Shown in pieces: positions 29,946-41,215 of a stretch of 64,000 bases of DNA. The notes under the pieces are model-generated. The model saw only the letters and a list, made by a program, of their open reading frames with translations. It was not told the DNA's origin and did not search any database. Each line of letters starts with the position of its first letter. The stretch's first letter is position 1. The DNA is from Crocinitomicaceae bacterium (lineage in GTDB: Bacteria > Bacteroidota > Bacteroidia > Flavobacteriales_D > Parvicellaceae), in the NCBI GenBank assembly GCA_002723085.1, contig PBNK01000030.1, positions 26,616 through 90,615 of the forward strand, given 5' to 3'. The position numbers and the translations under genes were made by a program.

Positions 29946-32609
29946 ATGTGGAATAACATTGCAAATATTATTCTTAGAAATAGATTGTTAATACTTTCTA
30001 TACTTCTTTGTGTTACTATTGTTTTAGGTTACTTTGGGACAAAAGTTACTCTGCAATATGAGTTTGGAAAACTCTTGCCTTCCAATGACCAAACGTATAT
30101 TGACTATGATGATTTTAAACAAAACTTTGGGCATGATGGAATGGTTGTTGTTATTGCGGCTAAAGATGATAATTTCTATGATTATAAAAAGTTTAATTCT
30201 TGGGGACAATTAGGAGATACATTAAGTTCTCTTACTGTGTCTTATGAAGAAAATGGAAAAATAGTTCAGAAAAATATAATTGATTCAATTTTTTCTGAAG
30301 CACATTTATACAATATTATTAAGGATACTACAGAAAAAAAGTTCATTTTACAAGAAGTTGTACCTAGTCTACCAATAGATTCTGTAACTGTAGATAGTGT
30401 TCATAAAGTGATTTCATCTTTGCCTTTTTATAAGGATATAGTTTACAAAGATTCATCTGGACTTCATTTAATGATGTTATTCATTAATAAAGAAATTTTT
30501 AATTCAAAAAATAGAGGAACATTAATTGATGATATTCATAAAATAGCTTTATCATATGAACCACAATTTTCAAGTTTTCATTTTTCAGGTTTACCTTTTA
30601 TTAGGTCGGTAACAATGAATAAAGTTAAATCAGAATTAAAACTTTTTGTGATTCTAGCCTTAATCGTTACTTCAATATTGCTTTTCTTGTTTTTTAGGTC
30701 TTTTAAGGTGGTTCTTATTTCTGTTATAGTTGTAGTAATTGGCGTAGTTTGGTCTTTTGGAATTATAGGAATATTTAATTATGAAATTACTATTTTGATG
30801 GGTTTAATTCCACCATTAATTATTGTTATTGGCATACCAAATTGTGTGTATTTAATTAATAAATACCAACAAGAATATAGGTCGCATGGAAATAAAGCCA
30901 AGTCTCTTAGTCGAGTAATTAAAAAAGTAGGAAATGCCACTTTTTTAACAAATGTGACTACAGCAATGGGTTTTGGAACTTTTATTTTTACACATTCTGA
31001 TCTCATGAAAGAATTTGGTGTTGTTGCTTCTATAAACATAATATGTGTCTTTTTCTTAAGCATTTTGTTGGTGCCAATTATGTATAGTTTTTTACCTCCT
31101 CCAAAAAATAAACATACAAAGCATTTAGATAGAGATTGGTTATACAAGGTTGTCGATATGCTTGTATATTTCGCCACTGAAAAAAGAAAACAGGTTTATC
31201 TTATAACTGCCATTGGTTTAGTTATTGGGTTTTATGGAATGTCTAGAATGCATACTACAGGAAACATTGTTGATGATTTACCTGATGGAGATCCTGTTGT
31301 ACTAGACTTAAAGTTTTTTGAAAAAGAACTAAATGGTGTTATGCCTTTTGAAATAATTTTAAGTTCTAAGGACACCATTTATAAAAACTTTACAAACATT
31401 GCAAAAATACAAAAACTTCAGCAAGCATTAAAAAAAGAAAAATACCTTTCAAAATCCCTTTCTATTGTTGATGCTATGAAATTCATTTCACAAGCATTTG
31501 TTAATGGCAAAGTTTCTAAGTATCATTTAGATTTTAGTAAACCCAAAGATCGAAAACATATTTTAAGAGTTGTTGATCATTCATATTTTAAAAACACTTT
31601 CCTTAATTCTGATGGTGAAAATAGTTTTGTTGGTAGTTTTATAGATTCTACTCATAAAAGAACTAGAATTACAATGCAAATTGCTGATATAGGAACTGCA
31701 GCTATGGATAGTTTGATTTTAAGATTAGACAGCACAATTAATGAAATTATTAATCCACTAAGTATTAAACATAATAATATAATTAATGGCGATAAAGATT
31801 CTATTCATCAAAAATTATTTGAGTTGTATAAATCAAATGATAAGCTAAATTCCATAGTCCAAAATGATCTATTATCAATTAATCCAGAATATGATTTGGA
31901 TTTTAATATTTTCCCATCATCTATGGATTCAATTTTTGAAAAATATGGAACTGATAAGTTTGAATCATCAATAGCCAAAAACATTTCAAATCAAAAAATA
32001 TCCTCTATTGTAACTGGAACAGGTGTAGTTTATACTAAAGGAACTACATATTTAGTCAAAAACTTATTTATAAGTTTAATGATTGCCATTGTAGTAATAG
32101 CTATTCTTATGTCTTTTTTATTTAAATCTTGGAGAATGGTGTTGGTTTCTTTGTTACCAAATTTAGTCCCATTAATTTTTACTTCTGCCTTAATGGGTTA
32201 TTTTGGGATTCCAATAAAACCTTCTACAATTTTAGTGTTTAGTATTGCTTTTGGAATTTCTATTGATGACACAATTCATTTTTTAGCAAAGTATAGGCAA
32301 GAATTACAGACTAATGGTTCAAACATTAGAAATGCAGTAATTAATTCAATTAAAGAAACCGGGACTAGTATGATATATACATCAATCATCTTATTTTTTG
32401 GTTTTTCCATTTTTATTGCTTCTAATTTTGGTGGAACTCAGGCACTAGGTTCTTTGGTTTCATTAACATTATTTGTGGCAATGTTAGCCAATTTAGTTTT
32501 ACTTCCAGCATTATTGCTTTCTTTAGAAAGAGCACTTACAACAAAACAATTTAAAGACTCTGAAGCATTTTTTGAAGATGATCAAGATATTGATTGGAAA
32601 GAATTATAA
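29946..32609 (+). CDS. RND/MMPL-family transporter
   Basis: An 887-residue inner membrane protein with the two-fold RND layout: TM1 (about 13-32), large periplasmic loop, a bundle of helices (about 230-385), TM7 (about 410-428), second loop, and a final bundle (about 700-870). The ISIDDTIHFLAKYRQE segment in the second half is the typical charged helix. It belongs to the single-polypeptide MMPL/patched-like group, not the tripartite AcrB type; no membrane-fusion or TolC gene is near. Substrate unknown; lipids or hopanoid-like molecules are typical for the group. rmlA follows 9 bp later. Confidence 0.85.
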   Translation: MWNNIANIILRNRLLILSILLCVTIVLGYFGTKVTLQYEFGKLLPSNDQTYIDYDDFKQNFGHDGMVVVIAAKDDNFYDYKKFNSWGQLGDTLSSLTVSYEENGKIVQKNIIDSIFSEAHLYNIIKDTTEKKFILQEVVPSLPIDSVTVDSVHKVISSLPFYKDIVYKDSSGLHLMMLFINKEIFNSKNRGTLIDDIHKIALSYEPQFSSFHFSGLPFIRSVTMNKVKSELKLFVILALIVTSILLFLFFRSFKVVLISVIVVVIGVVWSFGIIGIFNYEITILMGLIPPLIIVIGIPNCVYLINKYQQEYRSHGNKAKSLSRVIKKVGNATFLTNVTTAMGFGTFIFTHSDLMKEFGVVASINIICVFFLSILLVPIMYSFLPPPKNKHTKHLDRDWLYKVVDMLVYFATEKRKQVYLITAIGLVIGFYGMSRMHTTGNIVDDLPDGDPVVLDLKFFEKELNGVMPFEIILSSKDTIYKNFTNIAKIQKLQQALKKEKYLSKSLSIVDAMKFISQAFVNGKVSKYHLDFSKPKDRKHILRVVDHSYFKNTFLNSDGENSFVGSFIDSTHKRTRITMQIADIGTAAMDSLILRLDSTINEIINPLSIKHNNIINGDKDSIHQKLFELYKSNDKLNSIVQNDLLSINPEYDLDFNIFPSSMDSIFEKYGTDKFESSIAKNISNQKISSIVTGTGVVYTKGTTYLVKNLFISLMIAIVVIAILMSFLFKSWRMVLVSLLPNLVPLIFTSALMGYFGIPIKPSTILVFSIAFGISIDDTIHFLAKYRQELQTNGSNIRNAVINSIKETGTSMIYTSIILFFGFSIFIASNFGGTQALGSLVSLTLFVAMLANLVLLPALLLSLERALTTKQFKDSEAFFEDDQDIDWKEL

Positions 32610-32618
32610 AACTAATAA

Positions 32619-33479
32619 ATGAAAGGAATTATTCTAGCAGGCGGTTCGGGAACCCGCCTTCACCCATTGACTTTAGCTGTAAGTAAACAGCTTATGCCTG
32701 TATATAACAAGCCCATGATTTACTATCCTTTGTCTACACTTATGCATTCGGGGATTAGAGATATTTTGTTTATTACTACTCCTCATGATGAACCTTTATT
32801 TAAACATTTGTTAGGAGATGGATCAAAGCTAGGTTGTAATTTTCAATATGCCATTCAGCCAGAGCCTAATGGACTTGCTCAAGCCTTTGTTATAGGTGAA
32901 CAATTTATTGGTAAAGATAAAGTAGCACTTATTCTTGGAGATAATATATTTTTTGGTGGTGGAATGGGTAAGAAGCTAAAAAGTTCTACAAATCCAGAAG
33001 GTGGATATATTTTTGCTTATCGAGTGAATGATCCTGAAAGATATGGTGTTGTAGAATTTGATGAAAATGACAAAGTGATTTCAATTGAAGAAAAACCAGA
33101 AACTCCAAAATCAAATTTTGCTGTGCCAGGATTGTATTTTTATGATAATGATGTAATTGAAATTGCAAAATCTTTAGACCCAAGTCCAAGAGGTGAATTT
33201 GAAATTACTGACATCAATAAACATTACTTAAATAAAGAAAAGTTAAAAGTTAAAACCTTACCAAGGGGAGTAGCTTGGCTTGATACAGGTACTTTTAGTT
33301 CACTAATGCAAGCCTCTCATTTTGTGCAAACTATAGAGGAAAGACAGGGTGTTGGAGTAGGTTGTATTGAAGCAGTTGCTTTTTCAAATGGATTTATTAA
33401 CGAAGAGCAACTTGAAGAATTATCTATTCCTCTAATTAAAAGTGGTTATGGAAATTATCTAAAAAGCTTAATCAAATAA
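32619..33479 (+). CDS. rmlA: Glucose-1-phosphate thymidylyltransferase
   Basis: A 286-residue nucleotidyltransferase making dTDP-glucose for rhamnose and related sugars. [14 protein letters not shown] at the N-terminus, [10 protein letters not shown] (about 107-116), the EEKP motif and [10 protein letters not shown] are diagnostic of RmlA rather than other NTases. rmlB, C and D are not in the window. It is 3 bp ahead of the polyprenyl synthase gene. Confidence 0.95.
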   Translation: MKGIILAGGSGTRLHPLTLAVSKQLMPVYNKPMIYYPLSTLMHSGIRDILFITTPHDEPLFKHLLGDGSKLGCNFQYAIQPEPNGLAQAFVIGEQFIGKDKVALILGDNIFFGGGMGKKLKSSTNPEGGYIFAYRVNDPERYGVVEFDENDKVISIEEKPETPKSNFAVPGLYFYDNDVIEIAKSLDPSPRGEFEITDINKHYLNKEKLKVKTLPRGVAWLDTGTFSSLMQASHFVQTIEERQGVGVGCIEAVAFSNGFINEEQLEELSIPLIKSGYGNYLKSLIK

Positions 33480-33482
33480 GAA

Positions 33483-34451
33483 ATGCTTTCTGAATATAAG
33501 ATTAAGTTAGATAAAAAACTAGATGAGTTTTTAAAAGAACTTCCTGATTTACATATATATGAACCCATAAAACACATAGTTGGTTTAGGAGGAAAACGGT
33601 TTAGGTCTTCAGTTTTACTTTTGATTGCTGATTTGTTTGGTGGTGATGTTAATGATGCTATTGATGAAGCTATCTCGATAGAGCTTTTTCATAATTTTAC
33701 TCTAATTCATGATGATATTATGGATGGCGCCCCTTTGAGAAGAGGAAAGGAAACAGTTCATGTAAAATGGGATGAAAATACTGGTATTTTATCTGGAGAT
33801 ATTCTTTATGCTATTTCTAATCAAGTAATTGCCAAGTCAGTTAATAGTCATAATTCATCAATTAATCAATTGTTTCAGAAAACCGCTATTCAAGTATGTG
33901 AAGGTCAAGCTATGGATATGGCATTTGAATCAAGAAAAGAAGTTCATATTGAGCATTATATAAAGATGATCGAGCTTAAAACAGCTGTTCTTGTTGGTTG
34001 TGCTATGCAAATCGGAGCACTAGTTGCGAAAGCTTCAACTGCCAACCTTAAAAATATATATGATTTTGGAGTAAATCTTGGAATTGCTTTTCAAATTCAT
34101 GATGATATTCTTGATGTTTATCCAGAAAAACAAAATTTTGGCAAACAAGTTGCTGGTGATATCATTGAAGGAAAAAAAACAGTTTTATCTATAAAGGCTA
34201 TAGAGAAAATTCAACATAAAAGAAAAAAAGAATTTATTGATTTATTAAATTCAAATGAAGTTGTTGATTTGAAAAAAATACAGTTGGTTATAGATGTTTA
34301 TGATGAGTTAAATGTTCTTAATGATGCTGTTCATTTAAAAAATAAATACTATCAATTAGCATTGGAGAATTTATCAAAGCTTTCTTTGTCGGATGATAAA
34401 AAAGATAAGCTAAAAACTTTTGCGGAGTTTTTAATGAATCGAGATTATTAG
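33483..34451 (+). CDS. Polyprenyl (all-trans) diphosphate synthase
   Basis: A 322-residue class I isoprenyl synthase with first Asp-rich motif DDIMD (77-81) followed by GAPLRRG, GGKRFR near residue 36, and second Asp-rich motif DDILD (about 205). It elongates isoprenoid chains, probably for menaquinone side chains; product length depends on residues before the first motif (LFHNFTLIHDD) and I cannot assign it firmly. The stop overlaps the stop of the convergent epimerase by 4 bp. Confidence 0.92.
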   Translation: MLSEYKIKLDKKLDEFLKELPDLHIYEPIKHIVGLGGKRFRSSVLLLIADLFGGDVNDAIDEAISIELFHNFTLIHDDIMDGAPLRRGKETVHVKWDENTGILSGDILYAISNQVIAKSVNSHNSSINQLFQKTAIQVCEGQAMDMAFESRKEVHIEHYIKMIELKTAVLVGCAMQIGALVAKASTANLKNIYDFGVNLGIAFQIHDDILDVYPEKQNFGKQVAGDIIEGKKTVLSIKAIEKIQHKRKKEFIDLLNSNEVVDLKKIQLVIDVYDELNVLNDAVHLKNKYYQLALENLSKLSLSDDKKDKLKTFAEFLMNRDY

Positions 34452-35347
34452 CTGTAAATGTCTTTTAAAGCCTCTTTTAAAGTGTTGAATTTAAAAGTAA
34501 ACCCATCATTAATTATTTTTTGATTATCTACTCTAACTCCTTCAAGAATGATATTTGCTAATTCACCATAAATGAATTTTAGCACAAAAGAAGGAACATT
34601 TGGAAGCCATATTTTTTTATTTAATTGATTTGCTACTATCTGAGTAAAAAAAGCATTATTTATATGTTCTGATGCGACAGCATTAAAAGTGCCATTAGTT
34701 TTTGAGTTATTTAAAGAGTAAAATAACATCTCTACAGCATCATCAATATGAATCCATGGCATATACTGATTTCCATTTCCAAGAGGAGACCCAATTCTGT
34801 TTTTTATTGTACTTGACATTTTAGCAAGTGCTCCTTGTTTTTTGTCTAAAACAATTCCAAAACGCAAAATAACAGTTCTTGTTAAAGCACTAAATTCATT
34901 AACAGCATTTTCCCATTGAACGCAACAATCTGAAATGAAATCTTGATAAGAGTTGTCGTTTTCAGTATAAATCTTAGAATTGGTTATCGCTCCATAATAC
35001 CCAACTCCTGATGCGGAAATAAATGAATTTATAGGTTGATTTAATTTCTCTAGTTGATTTTTAATTAATCTTGCGGTTATTACTCTGCTTTTTACAATTT
35101 CTTTTTTTCGTTTTAAAGTCCAAGGTTTTTCAGCAATGTTTGCTCCAGCTAGATGAATAATATCTGTTACCTCATTAAAACATTTGTCGTCAATTTCACC
35201 TTTTCTCCAATCCCAGACATAATTTTTAACGTTATGTTTTGAGCTTTTATTTCTTGTTAAATGAACAACATTTATGTTTTCATTTATTAGTTTTTTAGTT
35301 AGGGCACTGCCTAATAATCCGGAACCTCCAGTTATTAAAACTTTCAT
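34448..35347 (-). CDS. TIGR01777-family NAD(P)-dependent epimerase/reductase
   Basis: A 299-residue extended-SDR protein with ITGGSGLLGSAL at the N-terminus, the HLAGANIAEKPW segment and SASGVGYYG active-site region, and a C-terminal DUF1731-type tail. Members are linked to cell-division-related SulA-like naming (YfcH), but the biochemical role is unclear. Single gene, convergent with the polyprenyl synthase gene. Confidence 0.9.
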   Translation of the reverse strand: MKVLITGGSGLLGSALTKKLINENINVVHLTRNKSSKHNVKNYVWDWRKGEIDDKCFNEVTDIIHLAGANIAEKPWTLKRKKEIVKSRVITARLIKNQLEKLNQPINSFISASGVGYYGAITNSKIYTENDNSYQDFISDCCVQWENAVNEFSALTRTVILRFGIVLDKKQGALAKMSSTIKNRIGSPLGNGNQYMPWIHIDDAVEMLFYSLNNSKTNGTFNAVASEHINNAFFTQIVANQLNKKIWLPNVPSFVLKFIYGELANIILEGVRVDNQKIINDGFTFKFNTLKEALKDIYS

Positions 35348-35430
35348 TATTTAGTTTAAATCTTAAAATTACAACATACTATATTTTTTCGTGAATATGT
35401 ATAAACATATTTTTTAACTTTCATATTTCA

Positions 35431-35730
35431 ATGAATGAAATTGAAGCTAAAATAATTCAACAATTAAATAAAGATTTATCACTTGCTGGATATGCTAATT
35501 CTTTTAGTAATTTATTGCCTATGAAACAAAATATTAATCTTTTGGTTGATTGGATTAATATAGAAGTTTTAAATAACTCAATTCAGTTTGCCCATTTTTT
35601 ATATGTCATAGATTTAGATGAATCTCTTTTAAAATCAGATAAAGAAATAGATAATGAATCGTTAGCGTTACTTATATTAACCCGTTTAAAAAACAAGGTT
35701 ATAAATCGAGAAAAATACAGTAATACATAG
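35431..35730 (+). CDS. Conserved-looking hypothetical protein, 99 aa
   Basis: A 99-residue, mainly alpha-helical protein with no signal peptide, no membrane segment and no cysteines. I do not recognise a family. Codon and amino acid composition are like neighbouring genes, it starts with ATG, and no overlapping alternative frame is better. It lies between the divergent epimerase and sucA (74 bp upstream of the latter), same strand as sucA. Confidence 0.7.
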   Translation: MNEIEAKIIQQLNKDLSLAGYANSFSNLLPMKQNINLLVDWINIEVLNNSIQFAHFLYVIDLDESLLKSDKEIDNESLALLILTRLKNKVINREKYSNT

Positions 35731-35803
35731 TTGATTATTAAGTTGGTGATTTTCTTCGGTAAATTTTAAAATTATTTTGCATCTTTGTCCTACATCTTTG
35801 ACT

Positions 35804-38524
35804 ATGGATAAATTTTCTTTTTTCGGAAATATTAATGGAGAATTTGTTGATGAGTTATATCAACGTTACCAAACCAATAAAAACACCCTTGAACCAAGTT
35901 GGAGAAAGTTTTTTGATGGCTATGAATTTGGATTAACTAATTACGGTAATGAAGAAGAAATTCCACTGAACATTAAAAAAGAGTTCATGGTAATTGACCT
36001 TATTAATGCTTATAGAATTAGAGGTCATCTTTTTACAAAAACAAATCCAGTTAGAGAAAGAAGAAAATATTCACCAACATTAGATTTGGTGAATTATGGT
36101 TTAGAAGAGGCTGATTTAGTTACGGTTTTTCAAGCTGGAGAAAAAATTGATATTGGTCCCTCAACCCTAAATGATATTATAAAACATCTTGAAGAAACAT
36201 ATTGCGAATCCATAGGTATAGAATATCAATACATAAGAAGACCTGAAAGAGTTGAATGGATTCGAAAAAATATCGAACTAAAAAACAGACCTAAATTATC
36301 TGTTTCTGCAAAAAAACATATTCTTCATAAATTAAATCAGTCTAATGTTTTTGAACAGTTTTTGCAAAAGAAATTTGTAGGTCAAAAGCGATTTTCCATT
36401 GAAGGTGGAGAAGCTTTAATTCCTGCTTTAGATACTTTAATTGAAAAAGGAGCTGATTTGGGAGTGGAAGAATATGTTATGGGAATGGCTCACAGAGGCA
36501 GGTTAAATGTATTGGCTAATATTTTTAATAAAACATACGAAGCAATTTTTAGTGAGTTTGAGGGGAAAGAATATGATGAGGATAGTTTGTTTGATGGGGA
36601 TGTAAAATATCATTTAGGAATAACTTCAGAAGTGAAAACAGATTCAGGAAAGAATGTTAAAATTACATTAGCTCCGAATCCTTCTCATTTGGAAGCAGTT
36701 GACCCTATTGTTCAAGGCATTACTAGATCTAAAATTGATTTTCAATTAAAAGGAGATTCTGGTAAAATAATTCCAATTTTAATACATGGAGATGCAGCAA
36801 TTGCAGGACAAGGCATTGTATATGAGTTAATTCAAATGGCTCAATTAGATGGTTACAGAACTGGGGGTACTTTACATATTGTAGTTAATAATCAGATAGG
36901 TTTTACTACTAATTATTTAGATGCAAGATCAAGTACCTATTGCACAGATGTTGCAAAAACTACTCTATGTCCTGTATTTCATGTTAATGGAGATGATGTT
37001 GAAGCTGTTGTTCAAACAATGGAAATTGCTATAAAATATAGACAAGAGTTTTCAAGAGATGTTTTTATTGATTTGCTGTGTTATAGAAAGTACGGACATA
37101 ATGAAGGGGATGAACCAAAATTCACACAACCAAAACTTTATAAATTAATAGCCAAGCACCCTAATCCTAGAGAAATATATCTTAAACGCTTAATTGATGA
37201 AAAAGTGATTAGTAATCAAGAAGGGGCTGATATGGAAAGGGCTTTTGACGATATGCTTCAAGATAGATTGGATGAGGCTAAACAGATTGAAAAAGCTAAA
37301 ATCACTAATTTCTTAGAGGACGTATGGAAAGATTACAGAAAATCTAAAGAAGAAGATTTTAGAAAATCAATTGATACTGGGGTTGATAAAGATAAACTCA
37401 TTCAATTGGGTCATAAATTGAATAAGTTGCCAGAGGGAAGAAATTATTTTAGAAAAATTGTCAAATTGTTTGACGATCGTCTTAAAATGATTGAAGAAGA
37501 TAGATTGGATTGGGCAATGGGTGAATTGCTTGCTTACGCAACTTTATTAGTGGAGGGTCATTCTATAAGAATTTCAGGTCAAGATGTTGAAAGAGGAACT
37601 TTTTCACATAGACATGCTGTAATAAAAACTGAAGATACTGAAGAAGAGGTAATTCCTTTGAATAATTTAAATCAAGATCAAGGCAGATTTCAAATTTACA
37701 ATTCTTTACTTTCGGAATATGCTGTTCTTGGATTTGATTATGGTTATGCTTTTAACACTCCTAACGGATTGACCATATGGGAAGCTCAATTTGGAGATTT
37801 CTTTAATGGAGCACAAATAATTATAGATCAATTCATTAGTGCTGCTGAGGATAAATGGGGAACACCAAATGGATTGGTTATGCTTCTTCCTCATGGATAT
37901 GAAGGAATGGGTTCAGAACATTCATCTGCAAGAATTGAACGTTTTTTACAGCTTTGTGCGGAACAGAATATACAAGTTGCTAATTGTACTAATCCAGCTA
38001 ATTACTTTCATCTTCTAAGAAGGCAAATCAAACGACCTTTCAGAAAACCATTGATAGTGTTCACTCCAAAAAAATTGTTAAGGTACAATAGGGCAGTTTC
38101 AAAGCTTGAGGATTTGTCAAAAGGTTGTTTTAAAGAAGTTATTGACGATGATTTAGCTAATGCAAAATCTGTTGATACTGTTGTTCTTTGTTCAGGTAAA
38201 TTTTATTATGATTTGATTGAAAAATACGAAACTCTATCTGCTTCTAACATTGCTTTCGTTCGTTTAGAACAATTGTACCCATTTCCTAAAGCTCAACTAA
38301 TTAAAATAGTGAAAAAATATGGTGAAGAATGTAATTATGTTTGGGCACAAGAGGAGCCAGAAAATATGGGAGCATGGTCTTATATAATTAGAAAATGGCA
38401 ATTTACAAACATATCATGTTGTTCAAGATTTGCATCAGGAAGTCCAGCAAGTGGATCTCCTAAAGTACATGAAATTCGTCATGCTGCAGTAATTAATAAA
38501 GTAATGTCTTACATTAAAAAATAA
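35804..38524 (+). CDS. sucA: 2-oxoglutarate dehydrogenase E1 component
   Basis: A 906-residue thiamine diphosphate enzyme of the TCA cycle. I chose ATG at 35804 ([12 protein letters not shown]) because the N-terminal helix that binds E2 begins here; the frame is open nine codons earlier from a TTG. The ThDP motif region [22 protein letters not shown] (about 235) and the C-terminal [11 protein letters not shown] segment are typical. sucB follows 8 bp later; together with a lipoamide dehydrogenase encoded elsewhere they make succinyl-CoA. Confidence 0.97.
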   Translation: MDKFSFFGNINGEFVDELYQRYQTNKNTLEPSWRKFFDGYEFGLTNYGNEEEIPLNIKKEFMVIDLINAYRIRGHLFTKTNPVRERRKYSPTLDLVNYGLEEADLVTVFQAGEKIDIGPSTLNDIIKHLEETYCESIGIEYQYIRRPERVEWIRKNIELKNRPKLSVSAKKHILHKLNQSNVFEQFLQKKFVGQKRFSIEGGEALIPALDTLIEKGADLGVEEYVMGMAHRGRLNVLANIFNKTYEAIFSEFEGKEYDEDSLFDGDVKYHLGITSEVKTDSGKNVKITLAPNPSHLEAVDPIVQGITRSKIDFQLKGDSGKIIPILIHGDAAIAGQGIVYELIQMAQLDGYRTGGTLHIVVNNQIGFTTNYLDARSSTYCTDVAKTTLCPVFHVNGDDVEAVVQTMEIAIKYRQEFSRDVFIDLLCYRKYGHNEGDEPKFTQPKLYKLIAKHPNPREIYLKRLIDEKVISNQEGADMERAFDDMLQDRLDEAKQIEKAKITNFLEDVWKDYRKSKEEDFRKSIDTGVDKDKLIQLGHKLNKLPEGRNYFRKIVKLFDDRLKMIEEDRLDWAMGELLAYATLLVEGHSIRISGQDVERGTFSHRHAVIKTEDTEEEVIPLNNLNQDQGRFQIYNSLLSEYAVLGFDYGYAFNTPNGLTIWEAQFGDFFNGAQIIIDQFISAAEDKWGTPNGLVMLLPHGYEGMGSEHSSARIERFLQLCAEQNIQVANCTNPANYFHLLRRQIKRPFRKPLIVFTPKKLLRYNRAVSKLEDLSKGCFKEVIDDDLANAKSVDTVVLCSGKFYYDLIEKYETLSASNIAFVRLEQLYPFPKAQLIKIVKKYGEECNYVWAQEEPENMGAWSYIIRKWQFTNISCCSRFASGSPASGSPKVHEIRHAAVINKVMSYIKK

Positions 38525-38532
38525 ATAATATT

Positions 38533-39762
38533 ATGTCAATTTTAGAAATGAAAGTCCCAAGTCCAGGTGAGTCAATCACTGAAGTGGAAATTGCAGAATG
38601 GCTTGTTGAAGATGGAGATTATGTTGAAAAAGATCAAACCATTGCTGAAGTTGATTCTGATAAAGCTACATTAGAATTGCCAGCTGAGCAAGCTGGCACA
38701 ATAACCTTAAAAGCTGAAATTGGTGATGTTGTTGCTGTTGGTCAGGTAGTGTGTTTAATAGATACTTCTGCAGCAAAACCAGCAGGTTCATCATCTTCTC
38801 AATCCAAAGAAACAAAGGAAGATAAAATCCCTGATCCATCTCCAGCTTCTAAATCAACTCCTAACCCTAAACCTTCTTCAACATATGCATCAGGACATCC
38901 CAGTGTTTCTGCAAAGAAACTAATGGATGAAAATAAAATTGATAGCGACTATGTAGATGGATCAGGTAGAGATGGTAGAATAACTAAGCAAGATGTTGTT
39001 GAGGCCCTTGATAATAATGGATATGAGGGTGATAGATTTAGTAAGACTAAAAAAATGAGCATGCTTAGAAGGAAAATAGCATCTCGTTTAGTTTCAGTAA
39101 AAAATGAAACAGCCATGTTAACTACTTTTAATGAAGTAGACATGTTGCCAATAATGAATTTAAGAAATAATTACAAGGTTGAATTCAAAGAGAAATATAA
39201 AGTTGGTCTTGGCTTTATGTCTTTCTTCACCAAAGCTTGTACTATTGCTTTGGAAGAGTTTGATTCTGTAAATTCAATGATTGATGGAGACCACGTAGTT
39301 TCTTTTAATTACAAGGATGTTGGAATTGCCGTGAGTACACCTAAAGGATTAATGGTCCCAGTTTTAAGAAATGCTGAAGAGATGAACTTATTGCAAATTG
39401 AAGCAACAATTAAAGATTTAGCTATTAAAGCAAGAGATGGTAAAATTTCATTAGATGAAATTACAGGTGGAACATTTACTATTACAAATGGTGGTGTTTT
39501 TGGATCTATGTTAAGTACTCCAATTATTAACCCCCCACAATCTGCTATACTTGGAATGCATAATATAGTTGAGCGTCCTGTTGCAATTGATGGTAAAGTT
39601 GAAATTAGACCAATAATGTATGTTGCGCTATCTTATGACCATAGAATTATTGATGGTAAAGATAGTGTTGGGTTTTTGGTTAAAGTAAAAGAAGTATTAG
39701 AAAATCCAGAAGAATTAATTTTTAACGGAAAAGATCCTAAAGAAATTTTATTTAATTATTAA
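38533..39762 (+). CDS. sucB: Dihydrolipoyllysine succinyltransferase (E2 of 2-oxoglutarate dehydrogenase)
   Basis: A 409-residue three-domain protein: lipoyl domain (1-75, Lys44 in DSDKATLE is lipoylated), Pro/Ser-rich linker, E3-binding domain (about 120-155) and catalytic domain (about 175-409) with His370 and Asp374 in [10 protein letters not shown]. It forms the core of the complex with SucA and is followed by a strong terminator. Confidence 0.97.
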   Translation: MSILEMKVPSPGESITEVEIAEWLVEDGDYVEKDQTIAEVDSDKATLELPAEQAGTITLKAEIGDVVAVGQVVCLIDTSAAKPAGSSSSQSKETKEDKIPDPSPASKSTPNPKPSSTYASGHPSVSAKKLMDENKIDSDYVDGSGRDGRITKQDVVEALDNNGYEGDRFSKTKKMSMLRRKIASRLVSVKNETAMLTTFNEVDMLPIMNLRNNYKVEFKEKYKVGLGFMSFFTKACTIALEEFDSVNSMIDGDHVVSFNYKDVGIAVSTPKGLMVPVLRNAEEMNLLQIEATIKDLAIKARDGKISLDEITGGTFTITNGGVFGSMLSTPIINPPQSAILGMHNIVERPVAIDGKVEIRPIMYVALSYDHRIIDGKDSVGFLVKVKEVLENPEELIFNGKDPKEILFNY

Positions 39763-39776
39763 GATTTTATCTAAAT

Positions 39777-39802
39777 AAAAAAAGGGTTCAAGCCCTTTTT
39801 TT
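39777..39802. terminator. Bidirectional intrinsic terminator between sucB and a convergent gene
   Basis: A 10-bp stem (AAAAAAAGGG / CCCTTTTTTT) with a TTCAAG loop. A/T runs on both sides let it act on both strands, fitting the convergent gene arrangement. Confidence 0.85.
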
Positions 39803-39816
39803 ATGAAAAATAATTT

Positions 39817-41187
39817 TTATTGAATACTCAATACAGTACTAGTTTTATTAAATCGTACAATATAATTTCCTTTGGATAAATCATTTATAATAAAACTATT
39901 TGTCCCAATTTTGATTTCTAGTTTTTTTACAACCTTGCCATATATATCTATTAGTTGAAGTGTACCTTTATTTGATGATGTTATATTTAAAATGTTATTG
40001 TAAACCGGATTAGGAAATGCTTTCCAGTCTAAAGAAATAATTTCTGAAATTCTTGTAGATTGTTCCACATCGTCTGCATCTCTAGGGAGCAATTTAAATT
40101 CACCGTAATTAAAATCGATTAGGCCAGTTACAGTATAATAAAAGTTTTGAGTAGGAGTATAAGAAAATAAAAAATCGTCAACTTGAATAGGACCGCTTCC
40201 ATCATTAATTGTCCATTCTCCAAATGATCCATTAGCGTTAGTACATTCAGCATCTATAACTTTGATCAAGCATCCTTCAAAAGATTCTGTATTTGCATTG
40301 TCCGTAGTTGTAATGTTTGTTGGAAATGAATTTCCAGATGATATTATTTGATAATTATTAACGTTTTTTAATTCTGTTAAGTTGTAGTATTCTACAACTT
40401 CTGCATCTAGCGTGATTGAATCACCAATTACAGGGTTTGAAGTGGTGTCATATACATATATTCCAGTCCATTCACCTGATCCGCTAGAAAGATAAAAGGT
40501 GCCATCATAACGTACAAAGTTTACTATACCACCTGTACTAACTTGTTGGTTGGCATAAGGGGAATCTCCTGTTGGAGAAGTTGTATGCTGAATATCGTAA
40601 ATGGATACATTATTGCTGTTGTTTCCACTTCCACCTTCTTTAATTAAAATGTCATCTACTTCCCAAGTGCTTCCATCAGATGAAGTTCCAGTATATTTAT
40701 AAGCAATATATGTTGCATTTGAAACATAATTTGATAGGTCAACATCTCCTGAATTTGTCCAATTACCCCAAGTAGAATTATTTGTATCCCATGTTGCACT
40801 GCTTGTTATATCTGTCCAAGTGCCTTGAACTGTTGGGTTACTTGTACCGTCATAGTCTGTTGATATGTATAGGGTTAATGCAGCACCAGGCCATTTCATA
40901 ATAGTTCCAAAACTTAAGTTTGGTTGGGTCGCATTTGAAAGATCAACTCCAGGAGAGATTAACCAAGATTCTGCAGGAACGTTTCCATTATCATAATTAG
41001 AAATTTTAGCAAATTGATCTCCATTGTAATCTGTAGCATACCAATTCGTGGTGTCTACAACAATTTGGGTTGTCCAGCCACCTGAAGTTAACGACAAATC
41101 GTTAAAATCTTTTATTAAGTATATCGTTTGAGATATTGAAAAAGATGAAATAAAAAATAAGCAGATAAATAATTTTATTTTTTTCAT
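39817..41187 (-). CDS. Secreted protein: choice-of-anchor J domain, OB-fold-like domain, T9SS sorting domain
   Basis: A 456-residue exported protein with signal peptide (ends near SISQ, about 20), an N-terminal choice-of-anchor J beta-sandwich (about 25-185, SWLISPGVDLS and TWEVDDILI), then an OB-fold-like region (about 195-375; VSTGGIVNFVRYDGTFYLS and PIQVDDFLF resemble the nucleic-acid-binding OB domains of YhcR/ExeM-type nucleases), and a type A T9SS domain (AFPNPVYNN, about 388). It is the last gene of an operon with a TonB receptor and a DUF5689 lipoprotein. Role unknown; binding of an extracellular ligand for the receptor is my inference. Confidence 0.75.
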   Translation of the reverse strand: MKKIKLFICLFFISSFSISQTIYLIKDFNDLSLTSGGWTTQIVVDTTNWYATDYNGDQFAKISNYDNGNVPAESWLISPGVDLSNATQPNLSFGTIMKWPGAALTLYISTDYDGTSNPTVQGTWTDITSSATWDTNNSTWGNWTNSGDVDLSNYVSNATYIAYKYTGTSSDGSTWEVDDILIKEGGSGNNSNNVSIYDIQHTTSPTGDSPYANQQVSTGGIVNFVRYDGTFYLSSGSGEWTGIYVYDTTSNPVIGDSITLDAEVVEYYNLTELKNVNNYQIISSGNSFPTNITTTDNANTESFEGCLIKVIDAECTNANGSFGEWTINDGSGPIQVDDFLFSYTPTQNFYYTVTGLIDFNYGEFKLLPRDADDVEQSTRISEIISLDWKAFPNPVYNNILNITSSNKGTLQLIDIYGKVVKKLEIKIGTNSFIINDLSKGNYIVRFNKTSTVLSIQ

Positions 41188-41215
41188 TTTATAAAACTTT
41201 AATATTATGTTAGAT

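Noticed and set aside
30779..31177. 132-codon open frame antisense to the RND gene
   Set aside because: Hydrophobic-looking, but it mirrors the transmembrane codons of the sense gene.
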